Part shown: in pieces, positions 1 through 9,800 of the stretch | How positions within the stretch are numbered: the first letter of the stretch is position 1 | How the letters are laid out: every line of letters begins with the position of its first letter | NCBI GenBank assembly: GCA_039033995.1 | Contig: JBCCBP010000001.1 | Location: 186,001 to 250,000, forward strand | Length of the DNA: 64,000 bases | From: CALBPI01 sp039033995 | GTDB taxonomy: Bacteria > Pseudomonadota > Gammaproteobacteria > Steroidobacterales > Woeseiaceae | Direction of reading: 5' to 3' | Notes under the pieces: generated by a model | What the model saw: the letters and a program-made list of their open reading frames with translations, nothing else | Told to the model about the DNA's origin: nothing | Database searches by the model: none | Program-made: the position numbers and the translations under genes

Positions 1-1
1 G

Positions 2-271
2 TGGCCACCGATCGTCGATCTGTTAGTGCGTGTGCTTTACGCCATCGCTGGGCAGGGCGCCGAGTGGGTTTCGCCGCTCGTTTCACTCCTATCAGAGGTC
101 GGTCTTACGCTCTCCATCGTCGTACCCTATTTGTATGTCGCATTTCTACGGGTCTATGGCGTCGCTCGTTGGCGTGCATTGTTGTCCGCATTCCTGGGTT
201 ACGTGCTGATGATGGTAGCCACGAACATCTACCGCGCGATTCTCTTGCTCATCACTTTCCAGACGCTATAA
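2..271 (+). CDS. C-terminal end of a multi-pass membrane protein (partial)
   Basis: The reading frame is open from base 2 and ends at a TAA at 269-271, so the gene starts outside the window. The 89 visible residues are mostly hydrophobic, with about two membrane segments separated by a short basic loop (FLRVYGVARWRA). The tail resembles the end of DUF3667 or Yip1-like integral membrane proteins, but this is too short to be sure. It converges on the ABC exporter permease gene, whose stop lies 38 bp downstream. Confidence 0.55.
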   Translation, partial: WPPIVDLLVRVLYAIAGQGAEWVSPLVSLLSEVGLTLSIVVPYLYVAFLRVYGVARWRALLSAFLGYVLMMVATNIYRAILLLITFQTL

Positions 272-308
272 ACGATGTAGGCATCGCGTCCCGGCAGTGT
301 CTTTGCGT

Positions 309-1556
309 TTAGTCTGATTGCAGTGCCAGCACCGGATCGAGTCGTGCTGCCGAGAGTGCGGGATACACACCGAATCCGACAGCGATCAGCACGCACGTGA
401 CGATCGCAAACAGGATGACGACAATAGACCACGCGACCGCCCAGCCGGCGAATGCGGCAATCACATACGCCATGACAACACCCAGTACGACGCCGAGGCC
501 AGCGCCGAGTAGTGCAATGACCAACGTCTCGATCAGGAACTGTCGCACCACATCGTTTTCGCGGGCTCCCAATGCGCGTAACAGACCGATCTCGGACTTT
601 CGCTCCATGACGCTCGCCAGCATGATATTCATGATTCCGATGCCGCCTACCAGCAATGAAATGCCGGCGACCGCCGACATGACGATCGTGAAAATACGCT
701 GCGTTTGTTGATGCTGCGCCAACAGGCGCGCCGGGACGGTAATCTCATAGTCATCCTGCTCGCTATGACGCCGACGCAACAGATGATCGATTGCGGCTGA
801 TCCCGTGCCCGGAGTCACGCTACTGGCCAGTCCAAACTTGACGGCGTCGAGTTCCGCACCCAATGCGTCCTTGCGCAGCCGTGATAATCCGGTCTGTAAT
901 GGTATGAACACTTGATTGCTCTCACCGCCGACCTGGCGACCCTGGAACTCGCTGTTGGAAAGTTGTCGGTCAGCGAGCACGCCGATGACACGGACCCACA
1001 GGTGATTTATTTTGACAAAGCCGCCAAGTGCATCACCGTTCGGAAACAGTGCGCGTGCCGCCTCGCTGCCCAGCACCGCAACCTGGGCAAAACGCCGGTC
1101 ATCATCCTCTCCGAAGAGCGTGCCACGCGCCGCGTCCAGACTGGTCATCGCAAAATAGTCCGGACTGACCGCCATAACTTTTGCGCGACTGTCACCAAAA
1201 CGACTGAACAGACTCCAGGTCTGGAATTCCCGCGATGCCGCCCAGCGGTCAATGAAAGGTAACGTCCGTGCCGCGGCGTCGGCATCACGCAAGTTCAAGC
1301 CCGCTGAGTACTTGCGCACTTCTTTGAGCGCCTCGCCGTCGGCATCCTGTTTTTCGACGATGATGTTACGCAGACCCATGCCTTCGATCATCTCCAGTGC
1401 CTGTCGCTTACCGCCTTCGCTGACAGCGAGCATCGCGATCACGGCGCCGACACCAAACACCATACCGAGCAACGTCAGGGCAGTGCGCAACCGATGATGC
1501 GAGAGCTGCCCCAGCGCCTGGCGGATGTCCAGCCAGAGTGTTTTGCTCTGGTTCAC
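309..1556 (-). CDS. ABC transporter permease, MacB/FtsX type
   Basis: This 415-residue protein is the membrane subunit of the ABC exporter encoded upstream. It has the MacB-type layout: a first membrane helix near residues 22-48 (RTALTLLGMVFGVGAVIAML), a long periplasmic domain to about residue 285, then three helices of an FtsX domain. The FtsX domain carries the family motif GGIGIMNIMLASVMERKSEI and the later ALGAR element. Length is normal for a permease whose ATPase is a separate protein. Its ATG overlaps the stop of the third adaptor gene by 4 bp (ATGA), so translation is probably coupled. MacB-type pumps move peptides, lipoproteins or drugs across the envelope with a periplasmic adaptor. 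The substrate here is not evident. No TolC gene lies in this operon. Confidence 0.9.
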   Translation of the reverse strand: MNQSKTLWLDIRQALGQLSHHRLRTALTLLGMVFGVGAVIAMLAVSEGGKRQALEMIEGMGLRNIIVEKQDADGEALKEVRKYSAGLNLRDADAAARTLPFIDRWAASREFQTWSLFSRFGDSRAKVMAVSPDYFAMTSLDAARGTLFGEDDDRRFAQVAVLGSEAARALFPNGDALGGFVKINHLWVRVIGVLADRQLSNSEFQGRQVGGESNQVFIPLQTGLSRLRKDALGAELDAVKFGLASSVTPGTGSAAIDHLLRRRHSEQDDYEITVPARLLAQHQQTQRIFTIVMSAVAGISLLVGGIGIMNIMLASVMERKSEIGLLRALGARENDVVRQFLIETLVIALLGAGLGVVLGVVMAYVIAAFAGWAVAWSIVVILFAIVTCVLIAVGFGVYPALSAARLDPVLALQSD

Positions 1557-2752
1557 GCGCCGCCGTCCGGTGCAATCAGCAGCAGACGATCACCGTCCTC
1601 AAGGCCACCCGCGATCTCGATCAGGTCGGGACTGCGCTGGGCAACCTCAACGACGCGCTTTTCACTGCCGCCGGTCCCACCGGTGACAAACACGTGGTGG
1701 GTGTCACCATCGCTGTACACCGCCTGCGCCGGGACGACGATGCCATCCTCTACCCGACCCGTGATGATGGTTGCGCGCAGCTGTGTGCCGACCCGCATGA
1801 CTTCTGCATCGATGTTTTCGATCGTGGCTTCGACTACAAAAAACTTTTGCGGATCCTCTCTCGATCGCGGGCTGGCGACGGTAGAGACAGAGCTCACCGT
1901 GGCCTGAAACGCCTGGTCCGGTGCAACGTCGAGTGCGAGCTGAACAGACTGATTGACTGCAATACCGACGGCATCATTTTCTGCGATGAACAGTTTCGCC
2001 TTGACCTTGCCGCGCACGGGCAACAGGCCAACTGGCATGCCCGGAAACACCCGCTTGCCCTTGGCGATCTTCTCGCCCCACGGCGTTGATGCATAGACGA
2101 ACGTGCCGTCGGCAGGGCTACGCAGAATCATCATATTCAGCGCTGACTTCTGTTTTTCCAGCTTCGCGATCTCGCCCTGTTGTTCGGCACGAATCATGTT
2201 TTGCTCGGCTTGCACGCGCTGGTCGAAAGTCTCCCACTGCCATTCGAGAAACCCGGCCTCCACATCGAGATACTCGACATCCGACAGCGCGTCGATAATC
2301 TCATTGCGACTCATCAGCCGCTCATCGATGCTGGCGAACGCTTCAGTAATATCGCGCTCGCCGTCGACCCGACCTGTTTCGTGGTCGATGCGCACTTCTT
2401 CCAGCAGCGCCAACCGACTCATATCCGCCAGTTGAAAATCGGACTTGGCCACATTCAACACGGTTTCCTGCTGCGTGCGGATGATCTCCTGATCATCGAA
2501 GCGCGCGACGACATCACCCGCCTTGACCTCGGAGAACTCTGGCGCCAGCCAGGCAATGTTGAAGCCAAGCCGGATGCCGGGCGGCAGCGCGATCGGTAGT
2601 GATTCTGCCGCGATGATCTCGCCTTCCGCCGGTACAACCAAATCGGTCGACTGCCGGTTCACGACAATGCCGCTTTCGTTCGAATCCGTGCCGCCGCAAG
2701 CGACCAGCAGAGCGCCAATCAACAGGGCGACCGTCAGGGTTTTCATTGCCAT
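1553..2752 (-). CDS. HlyD-family periplasmic adaptor, lipoprotein (third adaptor of operon)
   Basis: This 399-residue membrane-fusion protein has a lipoprotein signal with lipobox LVAC (Cys19 from the first ATG). An N-terminal lipoyl-like half motif (EVKAGDVVARFD) comes next, followed by an alpha-helical hairpin rich in Gln, Glu and Lys near residues 90-215. The second lipoyl half (LRSPADGTFVY) and beta-barrel follow, ending with a membrane-proximal domain (VPAQAVYSDGDTHHVFV). It should link the inner-membrane pump to an outer-membrane exit duct. A GAGGAAA ribosome site lies 7 bases before the ATG at 2752. The start overlaps the preceding adaptor gene by 10 bp. It is one of three dissimilar adaptors in the operon and the only lipidated one. 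Confidence 0.88.
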   Translation of the reverse strand: MAMKTLTVALLIGALLVACGGTDSNESGIVVNRQSTDLVVPAEGEIIAAESLPIALPPGIRLGFNIAWLAPEFSEVKAGDVVARFDDQEIIRTQQETVLNVAKSDFQLADMSRLALLEEVRIDHETGRVDGERDITEAFASIDERLMSRNEIIDALSDVEYLDVEAGFLEWQWETFDQRVQAEQNMIRAEQQGEIAKLEKQKSALNMMILRSPADGTFVYASTPWGEKIAKGKRVFPGMPVGLLPVRGKVKAKLFIAENDAVGIAVNQSVQLALDVAPDQAFQATVSSVSTVASPRSREDPQKFFVVEATIENIDAEVMRVGTQLRATIITGRVEDGIVVPAQAVYSDGDTHHVFVTGGTGGSEKRVVEVAQRSPDLIEIAGGLEDGDRLLLIAPDGGA

Positions 2753-3894
2753 TCGATTTCCTCACCGGCCTCGAGGCCGTTCTGGACGATGCGTTGACCC
2801 GCACTCGCTTTGCCCAACTTTATCGGCGTCCAGCCGCGACCCGCGACGATGACACCGGGCACCCCTTCGCGATAGGCGATCGCTTCCTCTGGCACTGCCA
2901 GCGCATCCGCCTGCGTATCGACGACCAACGTCACTTTCGCGGACATACCAGGCCGCAGCGCATCGGAGGTCTCGTCCAGCTCGATCTCGATACCGCGAAC
3001 AACGGCCTGCGAGAATCGCGATTGGCGGCGTACGATGCTCGCGACTGACACTACTTTGCCGGTCACGTCACCGCCACCAGCAGCATCCAGAGACACGATC
3101 GCCTGCTGGCCAACCGCGAGTTTGGCGGCGGCAAACTCAGGGACATCGGCTTGAACGATAAGGTCGTTATCATCGATCACTTCGACGACCGTCATGCCGG
3201 GATTAACCGTATCGCTGACATCCAGTTTGGAGCCATCGCGCATCGTGCCCACCAGCACAAGCCCGTCGCGTGGTGAGCGAATCGTAAACGAAGCCAGCTC
3301 GGTTTTGGCCGCCGTCAATTCGCTCTCAAGCCGTCGCACATCGGCGCGCAATTCCGCTAGTGTCAGCGCCCGCACGTCGGCAGCCAGCGCGACCCGTCGG
3401 CGTTCATAACCAGCCAGTTCGGCAGTCACGCGTTTCTCTTCGATAAGCTTGCGATACTCCAGTCCGGCGTAGACCGTGACATCAACGTTGGCTTTGCGAG
3501 CAGCCTTGCGGGCCTCACTCTCGGCTTCTGCGAGAGCAACCTTGTCTTCCTCCGCTTCTCGCGCTTGAGTTTCCAGTACAGATTCGAGCTCCGACTGTTT
3601 GGCGGCGAGTTCGGCCTGTTTTTGTTTAACGCGATCGTCGGTCGCAGAGCCGTCGAATTCGGCAATCACGTCACCTTGCTTAACGCGCTGGCCTTCGCGT
3701 GCGATCTTCGTGATTGCGATCTGCCAGTTGCGGTTGGGCGGCGGACCGAAGCGTGAAGCGTCGCGTGCCGCGACGATTCCTGTCGCCGTGACAGTGATCG
3801 GTCGATCTTCAGCGACCATCGTCAACTGTTGCGCTGACCACGCGCTCGTAGCGATGACGCTGATCAGGACACCGATGCTCAGCCGGCGCATCAT
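2743..3894 (-). CDS. HlyD-family periplasmic adaptor (second adaptor of operon)
   Basis: This 383-residue adaptor has a Sec signal peptide (MMRRLSIGVLISVIATSAWSA). It has the lipoyl half motif REGQRVKQGDVIAEFDG, a long charged coiled-coil region near residues 80-210, and the second half motif SFTIRSPRDGLVLVG. A barrel domain (VVSLDAAGGGDVTGKV) and the closing VPEEAIAYREG element follow. The ATG overlaps the first adaptor's stop by 4 bp (ATGA). The helical hairpin is longer than in the first adaptor. The role is that of a membrane-fusion protein for the ABC pump. Whether the three adaptors mix in one ring or act separately cannot be read from the sequence. Confidence 0.88.
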   Translation of the reverse strand: MMRRLSIGVLISVIATSAWSAQQLTMVAEDRPITVTATGIVAARDASRFGPPPNRNWQIAITKIAREGQRVKQGDVIAEFDGSATDDRVKQKQAELAAKQSELESVLETQAREAEEDKVALAEAESEARKAARKANVDVTVYAGLEYRKLIEEKRVTAELAGYERRRVALAADVRALTLAELRADVRRLESELTAAKTELASFTIRSPRDGLVLVGTMRDGSKLDVSDTVNPGMTVVEVIDDNDLIVQADVPEFAAAKLAVGQQAIVSLDAAGGGDVTGKVVSVASIVRRQSRFSQAVVRGIEIELDETSDALRPGMSAKVTLVVDTQADALAVPEEAIAYREGVPGVIVAGRGWTPIKLGKASAGQRIVQNGLEAGEEIEWQ

Positions 3895-4850
3895 GATGCT
3901 TCCCTCGCATCAGCGGGAATACCCAGAACGCTCATGCCGGGCATGATCGCTGCCGGCATGGCGCCGATCGGCTTCGCTATTGCTTCAAAGTAGCCGCTGT
4001 CGCTCCAATCCTCTTTGTCGATGGCTTGTGTTGAGCGGCGTTCGATTTCGACGTCAAATGCTTCGGTGCCTTCGGCATCAGCGATGACCGTTAGTCTTTG
4101 ACCGGCATGCACTTTCAGGAAATCCGCTTCATGTAGCCAGAACTTGACGCGGAGATCCTCACGGCCGGCAACGGAGGCGATCAAAAAGCCGCTGTATAGG
4201 GTGTCGCCTGGAAACACCTTTTTACCGGTGAAGAAGTTCTCGCCATAGATCAGATAGCCGGATTTATTCGCACGAATCTCGGTGCCGCCTAGTGCATCGC
4301 GCATGCGCTCGAAATTGAGCTCGGCTTGGCGTAACTCGAGCGCGGCTTGTTGGCGTTGGTCGGCGAGCTCTGCTCGCTTGTTCTTGAGATCGGTCTGACT
4401 TCTCGCGAGTGTCTGTTGCGCGGTTGCCAGAGTGAGCTGGTAGCGCTCAAAGTCCAGTCGCGGAATCGTCTCCACCGGTATCACTGCGTCCAGCTCTGCC
4501 AGTCTAACGGCAGACTCGGCACGCAATACGTCTTGTTCTGCTTGCAACACTTCAAGCTGCAACTCGTTGATGCGTTTGTCGACATTGAATTGCATTTTCT
4601 CAAGGTCGACGCGGGCCTTCTCTTCCTCGGAGATCAGACTGCCGGGATCGAGTCTTATAATCAGGTCGCCGGCGTTGACTTGGCTGCCTTCGGGCGCCAT
4701 CCATTCAATGCGGCGTTGCCACGCGCCTGGCAGCGACGGCATCTCAACCGTTTGTGCCTCAACGTCCTCAATAATGCCGGTAATCAACGGCTCTGCGGCG
4801 GCGGAGCCAGACAACGCGACCCAGATGAGGCTAATGCGTATTGCGTTCAT
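3891..4850 (-). CDS. HlyD-family periplasmic adaptor (first adaptor of operon)
   Basis: This 319-residue protein has a Sec signal peptide (MNAIRISLIWVALSGSAAA) and an adaptor core: EGSQVNAGDLIIRLDPG lipoyl half, a Glu/Gln-rich helical hairpin at about 75-185, and a second half around GTEIRANKSGYLIYGENF. A barrel domain follows. It is shorter than the other two adaptors and ends soon after the barrel, so the membrane-proximal domain is reduced or missing. The start overlaps the ATPase gene by 20 bp. It sits in the gene position usually held by the single MacA-like adaptor. Confidence 0.83.
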   Translation of the reverse strand: MNAIRISLIWVALSGSAAAEPLITGIIEDVEAQTVEMPSLPGAWQRRIEWMAPEGSQVNAGDLIIRLDPGSLISEEEKARVDLEKMQFNVDKRINELQLEVLQAEQDVLRAESAVRLAELDAVIPVETIPRLDFERYQLTLATAQQTLARSQTDLKNKRAELADQRQQAALELRQAELNFERMRDALGGTEIRANKSGYLIYGENFFTGKKVFPGDTLYSGFLIASVAGREDLRVKFWLHEADFLKVHAGQRLTVIADAEGTEAFDVEIERRSTQAIDKEDWSDSGYFEAIAKPIGAMPAAIMPGMSVLGIPADAREAS

Positions 4851-5511
4851 CTTTTTCTATCCTGCCGTCGCGCATGCGCACCACGCGCTTCGCGTACGCG
4901 GCGATTTCCTCTTCGTGCGTCACCATCATGATGGTCTGTCCGTTCTGATTGAGTCGTGTGAACAACTGCATGATCTCAACCGAGGTCTTGCTGTCCAGAT
5001 TGCCGGTCGGTTCATCCGCCAGCAACAACGGCGGTGTATTGACCAGCGCCCGTGCGATAGCGACGCGCTGGCGCTGCCCGCCGGAGAGTTGATTCGGCCG
5101 ATGGTCCAGCCGGTCGCTGAGTCCGAGATCACCGAGCAAGGCCACCGCATTTTCCGTTGCACCGGCGGGCGGCGCCGGGCTGAATCGGAACGGCAGCAAG
5201 ACGTTGTCGAGTGCGGTCATACGCGGCAACAGGTGGAAGCTCTGAAACACAAAGCCGATGTGTTGATTGCGAATCCGTGACAGATCGGCGTCCTGCATCT
5301 GGCCGACGGCTTGCCCGAGCAGCGCGTATTCGCCGTCATCCGGCGTATCGAGGCAGCCGAGAATATTCATTAACGTGGACTTGCCCGAGCCTGACGGCCC
5401 CATGACGGCCACAAACTCGCCTGATTCGATCCGCAGGTCGACGGCGTCCAGTGCTCGGACCTCGGTGTCGCCGACCTTGAATCGGCGCGTGAGCTTGTGC
5501 GTCTCTATCAT
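4831..5511 (-). CDS. ABC transporter ATPase, MacB/LolD type
   Basis: This 226-residue nucleotide-binding protein powers the exporter. It shows Walker A (GPSGSGKST, about residues 38-46), a Q-loop (FVFQSFHLLPRMTALDNV), the signature LSGGQRQRVAIARAL, Walker B (LLLADEPTGNLDS) and the H-loop (MMVTHEEEIA). The frame is open further upstream to 5685, but that stretch (rich in Thr, Asp, Cys) does not look like an ABC domain. The ATG at 5511 (MIETHKLTRRF) starts exactly where the family begins. It is the first gene of a five-gene minus-strand operon. Close relatives are MacB and LolD ATPases. Confidence 0.93.
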   Translation of the reverse strand: MIETHKLTRRFKVGDTEVRALDAVDLRIESGEFVAVMGPSGSGKSTLMNILGCLDTPDDGEYALLGQAVGQMQDADLSRIRNQHIGFVFQSFHLLPRMTALDNVLLPFRFSPAPPAGATENAVALLGDLGLSDRLDHRPNQLSGGQRQRVAIARALVNTPPLLLADEPTGNLDSKTSVEIMQLFTRLNQNGQTIMMVTHEEEIAAYAKRVVRMRDGRIEKDERNTH

Positions 5512-5732
5512 GATTGTTCTGGTCGCATGGCGTGCTTCATGCTGTTCGTCGGCGAGCGGACAACAGATGCAGACTGGTGTGGTCCCCGACGCCGCGACGG
5601 TCTCCTTAGTGCTATCATTCGCCAAACGTCGCTGACAGTCAAAATCGTCATCAGTCGGTGACGTCAGTCTGTCATTCTGCGCCACTCAGATACTCGTGCT
5701 GAGTCGCGCCACCTCTGTGGAAAGGACTTCTG
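5512..5732. promoter_or_regulatory. Divergent intergenic region between ABC and RND efflux operons
   Basis: This 221-bp gap separates two divergent export operons and must hold both promoters. I could not assign convincing -35/-10 pairs. An 8-bp palindrome TGACGTCA lies at 5659-5666. No regulator gene flanks it. Confidence 0.35.
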
Positions 5733-6890
5733 ATGCCCGTGTTGCGACCGTTTCTTGTGACTCTCGGATTGTCGCTGGTCGTGGTTGGCTGCGGTGGCGG
5801 TGGTGAGGCTGGTCCAGCAGGCGGTCCGCCGCCGGCCGGCGTCAGCGTCGCGACAGTCGTTGTGGAAAGCGTCACCGAGTGGGACGAGTTCAGTGGGCGC
5901 ATCGAGGCCGTCAATCGTGTCGAGGTGCGGCCTCGAGTGTCCGGGTATCTCGACAAAGTTCATTTTCAGGAGGGCGCGTTGGTCGAGGTCGGCGATCCGC
6001 TGTTCTCGATTGATGACCGTGAATACCAAGCCGCTGTGGCTGTCGCCGAAGCGGAGGTCGCCGCAGCGGAAACCCGTCTGGGGCTCGCCAAAGACGAGCT
6101 GCAGCGCGGTGAGACCCTGCGCGAGGCGCGCGCGATTTCTGCCGAACAGCTCCAACGCAGAATCAGCGAAGTACGCACCGCGACGGCCGATCTCGCGGCT
6201 GCGCGAGCTCGTACCGAAAGCGCGGCGCTCAATCTCAGCTTCACGCAAATTGACGCGCCGATCGCTGGACGCGTGGGCGCCGCCAACGTGCGTGAGGGCA
6301 ATCTCGTATCTACCGGTGAGACCCTGCTAACCACGGTCGTGTCGATGGATCCGATTCACGTCGTGTTTGAAGGAGACGAGCGCATCTATCTGAAATACCA
6401 GGCGACCGCACTCGAGGGCGGTCGCCCGAGCTCGCGTACCGCGGCCAATCCTGTGCAGGTCGGGCTCGCGTCGGATAAGGACTTCCCGTATCAAGGCGTC
6501 ATGAATTTCGTCGACAATGCGATCAACCCAGCCACCGGCACGATACAGGGCCGCGCCGTATTGCCGAACCCCGATGGGTTTCTGATTCCCGGTCTTTTTG
6601 CACGCGTCAAGCTGGTTGGCATTAGCAGCGAGGATGCCGTGTTGATCAATGAAACGGCGGTTCTGACTGACCAGGATCGCAAATATGTTTACGTCGTTGA
6701 GGAAGACCGCGCAGTGCGCAGAGATGTGAAGCTGGGGCGCGCTACGGATGGGCTGCGCGTCGTCACAGCGGGACTCACCGGTGGCGAGCGAGTGGTTGTG
6801 AATGGCGTACGGAAGATCTTTTTCTCGGGTGCCCCGGTGACAACGCGTGAGGTGCCGATGCGGGAGCCATTTAAAGCGGCCGAGCAGTAG
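5733..6890 (+). CDS. RND efflux periplasmic adaptor, MexE/AcrA-like lipoprotein
   Basis: This 385-residue adaptor of a tripartite efflux pump has a lipoprotein signal with lipobox VVGC (Cys20), then a glycine-rich linker. Two lipoyl half motifs follow (VHFQEGALVEVGDPLFSID and IDAPIAGRVGAANVREGNLV) flanking an Ala/Glu-rich helical hairpin at about 98-170. The barrel (GVMNFVDNAINPATGTIQGRAVLPN) and membrane-proximal domain (VLTDQDRKYVYVVEEDRAVRRDVKLG) complete it. The NPATGT block is typical of MexE/AcrA-type adaptors. It is the first gene of the operon, and the RND gene starts 3 bp after its stop. The protein should sit in the periplasm, anchored to the inner membrane. Confidence 0.93.
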   Translation: MPVLRPFLVTLGLSLVVVGCGGGGEAGPAGGPPPAGVSVATVVVESVTEWDEFSGRIEAVNRVEVRPRVSGYLDKVHFQEGALVEVGDPLFSIDDREYQAAVAVAEAEVAAAETRLGLAKDELQRGETLREARAISAEQLQRRISEVRTATADLAAARARTESAALNLSFTQIDAPIAGRVGAANVREGNLVSTGETLLTTVVSMDPIHVVFEGDERIYLKYQATALEGGRPSSRTAANPVQVGLASDKDFPYQGVMNFVDNAINPATGTIQGRAVLPNPDGFLIPGLFARVKLVGISSEDAVLINETAVLTDQDRKYVYVVEEDRAVRRDVKLGRATDGLRVVTAGLTGGERVVVNGVRKIFFSGAPVTTREVPMREPFKAAEQ

Positions 6891-6893
6891 ACG

Positions 6894-9800
6894 ATGAATC
6901 TTGCCAGGTCCTTTGTCGATCGACCGATTTTCGCGGCTGTTCTGTCGCTGTTTATTCTGATTTGCGGCGCTATTGCGATCCCCAACTTGCCGGTGAGCGA
7001 GTATCCCGACGTGGTGCCGCCGACCGTGCAGGTCACGGCTGCCTATCCGGGCGCTAACCCGCAGACGATCTCGGAAACGGTCGCTGCGCCCCTCGAAGAG
7101 GCGATCAACGGCGTCGAAGGCATGTTGTACATGAAGTCGGTCGCGAGCTCCGATGGCACGATGGCGCTCGATGTGACGTTCGCCAGTGGTATCGATATCG
7201 ATCTGGCGACCGTGAAGGTGCAAAACCGAGTGTCGCGGGCGCTGCCGCGCTTGCCCGAGACAGTGCGAGCGCTGGGTGTCTCGACCAACAAGACCTCGCC
7301 GACGCTGACGATGGTCGTGCATCTGACATCGCCCAACGGAAAGTATGACGGCGCCTACCTCGCCAATTACGTCAATCTGCGCATCAAGGACGAAATCGCA
7401 CGCTTGCCTGGGGTTGGTCAGGCAATTGTATTCGGCGAAGGTGTCTACGCGATGCGCGTGTGGCTGGATCCTGACAAAGTTGCCGCCCGTTCGTTAACGG
7501 TCGGAGATATTGTTGCCGCCATTCGCGAGCAGAACATTCAGGCGTCGGCCGGGCTGATCGGCGGACCCCCGCAGCCGGACAGCGCTGTGCAACTGTCGAT
7601 CAGCGTACGTGGTCGCCTGGTCACGGCCGAGGAGTTCAGTGACATCGTCCTGAAAACCGATGGTGATGGCGCCGTGACGCTGTTGCGCGACGTAGCGCGC
7701 GTAGAGCTTGGCGGCGACAGTTATTCGTTGCGCTCGTTGCTCGACAATCAACAGGCTGCTGCGATTCCCATTTTTGAAAGTCCCGGCGCCAATTCCATCG
7801 AACTCTCGGCCGCAGTACGGGCGAAGATGACGGAGTTGTCAGAAGACTTTCCGCCGGGCGTCAGTTGGGAGGTCGCCTACGACCCGACGGTGTTTGTGCG
7901 CGAGTCGATCGCATCGGTGATCGAGACACTGCTGGAGGCCGTACTACTGGTCGTGCTGGTCGTCGTTATTTTCCTGCAGACTTGGCGTGCCACCATTATT
8001 CCGTTGCTGGCTGTGCCGGTTTCGGTGGTTGGTACCTTTGCGGTCCTGCTGTTACTCGGCTTTTCGATCAACGTGCTGACGCTATTCGGGTTGGTGGTGG
8101 CGATTGGCATCGTCGTCGATGACGCGATCGTTGTGGTCGAAAATGTCGAGCGCCATATTGAGATGGACAAGTCGCCGAAGGAGGCAGCGCATGCCGCGAT
8201 GGCCGAAGTTTCAGGGCCGATCGTTGCGATATCGCTGGTGCTGGCAGCGGTCTTTGTGCCGCTGGCGTTTCTGAGCGGTGTGACCGGTGAGTTTTATCGA
8301 CAGTTCGCCGTGACGATCGCGGCATCGGTCACGATCTCCGCTTTCAACTCGCTAACGCTGTCGCCAGCGTTGGCTGCCGTGCTGTTGAAACCCAAAGGGG
8401 CACCGACGCAAACCACAGGGCGGGTCATCAACCTGTTGTTGGGTTGGGTATTCCGGCCGTTCAATCGGATTTTTGAACGCGGTGCGACCAGCTATGGCCG
8501 ACGGGTTGGTGGTTACATTCGTCGCAGTCGTCGGCTGATGCTGATTTACGGCGTGTTGATCGGTGTTGCATTGGTCGCGTTTCGTGCCGTACCAGGCGGG
8601 TTTATCCCGGTGCAGGACAAGCAATACCTGTTTGGTGTTGCGCTGCTGCCGGAGGGCGCGACCATCGAGCGCACCGAAGATATGTTGCGCGAGATGGCCG
8701 ATGTGGCGCTGGCTACCCCCGGTGTCGACAACGCCGTCGCGTTCCCCGGCCTGAACGGTGTGCATTTCGTCAACACGTCGAATATCGGCACGATGTTCAT
8801 CGGAATCGATCCGGCACACGATCGCGATGCCACTGCACTGGAGCTGTCCGCTGCGCTGACCGGCGCGTTCGGGCAAATCGAGGAAGGTCTCGCGTTCGCT
8901 TTGATGCCACCGCCGGTGCTCGGGCTCGGCAACTCATCCGGTATCGAGTCATTCATTCAGGATCGACAAGGGCTCGGTTTTGGTGCGTTGAATCAGGCGA
9001 CGCAGATGATGTCCGGCGCGCTACGTCAAACTCCCGGTTTTGATCCTTACTCAGTGTTGAGCAGTTTTCAGGCGAATGTGCCGCAACTCGAGGCCGATAT
9101 CGATCGTCGTCAGGTCAAGGAACAAAACCTCGCGTTGACGGACGTCTTTGAAGCGCTGCAGGCCTATCTCGGGTCAACCTACGTCAATGACTTCAATCGC
9201 TTTGGGCGCACGTTCAGTGTCTACGTGCAAGGCGATGCCGATTTCCGCGATGAAGTGTCGGATGTGTCGCGTATCAAGGTCAGGGACAGCCTTGGCCGTA
9301 TGGTGCCGATCTCCAGCGTTCTGACAATGCGCGAGACGTTTGGCCCGGACCCGGTGATTCGCTTCAACGGCTATCCGGCGGCCGACCTGTCTGCCGGTAT
9401 TATTCCGGCGGAAATGTCGTCCTCCGAGGCCCTTGGAGTGTTTTCTGAACTCGCGGCGCAGCAGTTGCCACAGGGCATCGGTTTCGCGTGGACCGGACTG
9501 ACGTTCCAGGAAGCCACGCAGGGAAACACAGCGGTGTTCGTCTTTCCGCTGTGCATTCTATTCGTCTACCTGATTCTTGCGGCGTTGTATGAAAGCTGGT
9601 TGCTGCCGCTGTCAGTCATCCTGATCGTGCCGCTTTGTCTGCTGTCAGCGATTGGCGGTATCTGGTGTCTGAATACAATCAAGGGTTTGATCTTCGGGCT
9701 GCAAATTGGCGCGGGCATGATTCCCCCACCACCGGTTTCGGTGCCGCCAACGTTTCTCGACAACAACCTGTTTACACAGATCGGGCTGGTTGTGTTGATG

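Noticed and set aside
5512..5685. Longer N-terminus for the ABC ATPase
   Set aside because: The added 58 residues have no ABC similarity and would remove the promoter region. The ATG at 5511 matches the family start.
8352..8956. Antisense open frames inside the RND transporter gene
   Set aside because: High-GC shadow frames opposite a clear 1,074-residue protein.
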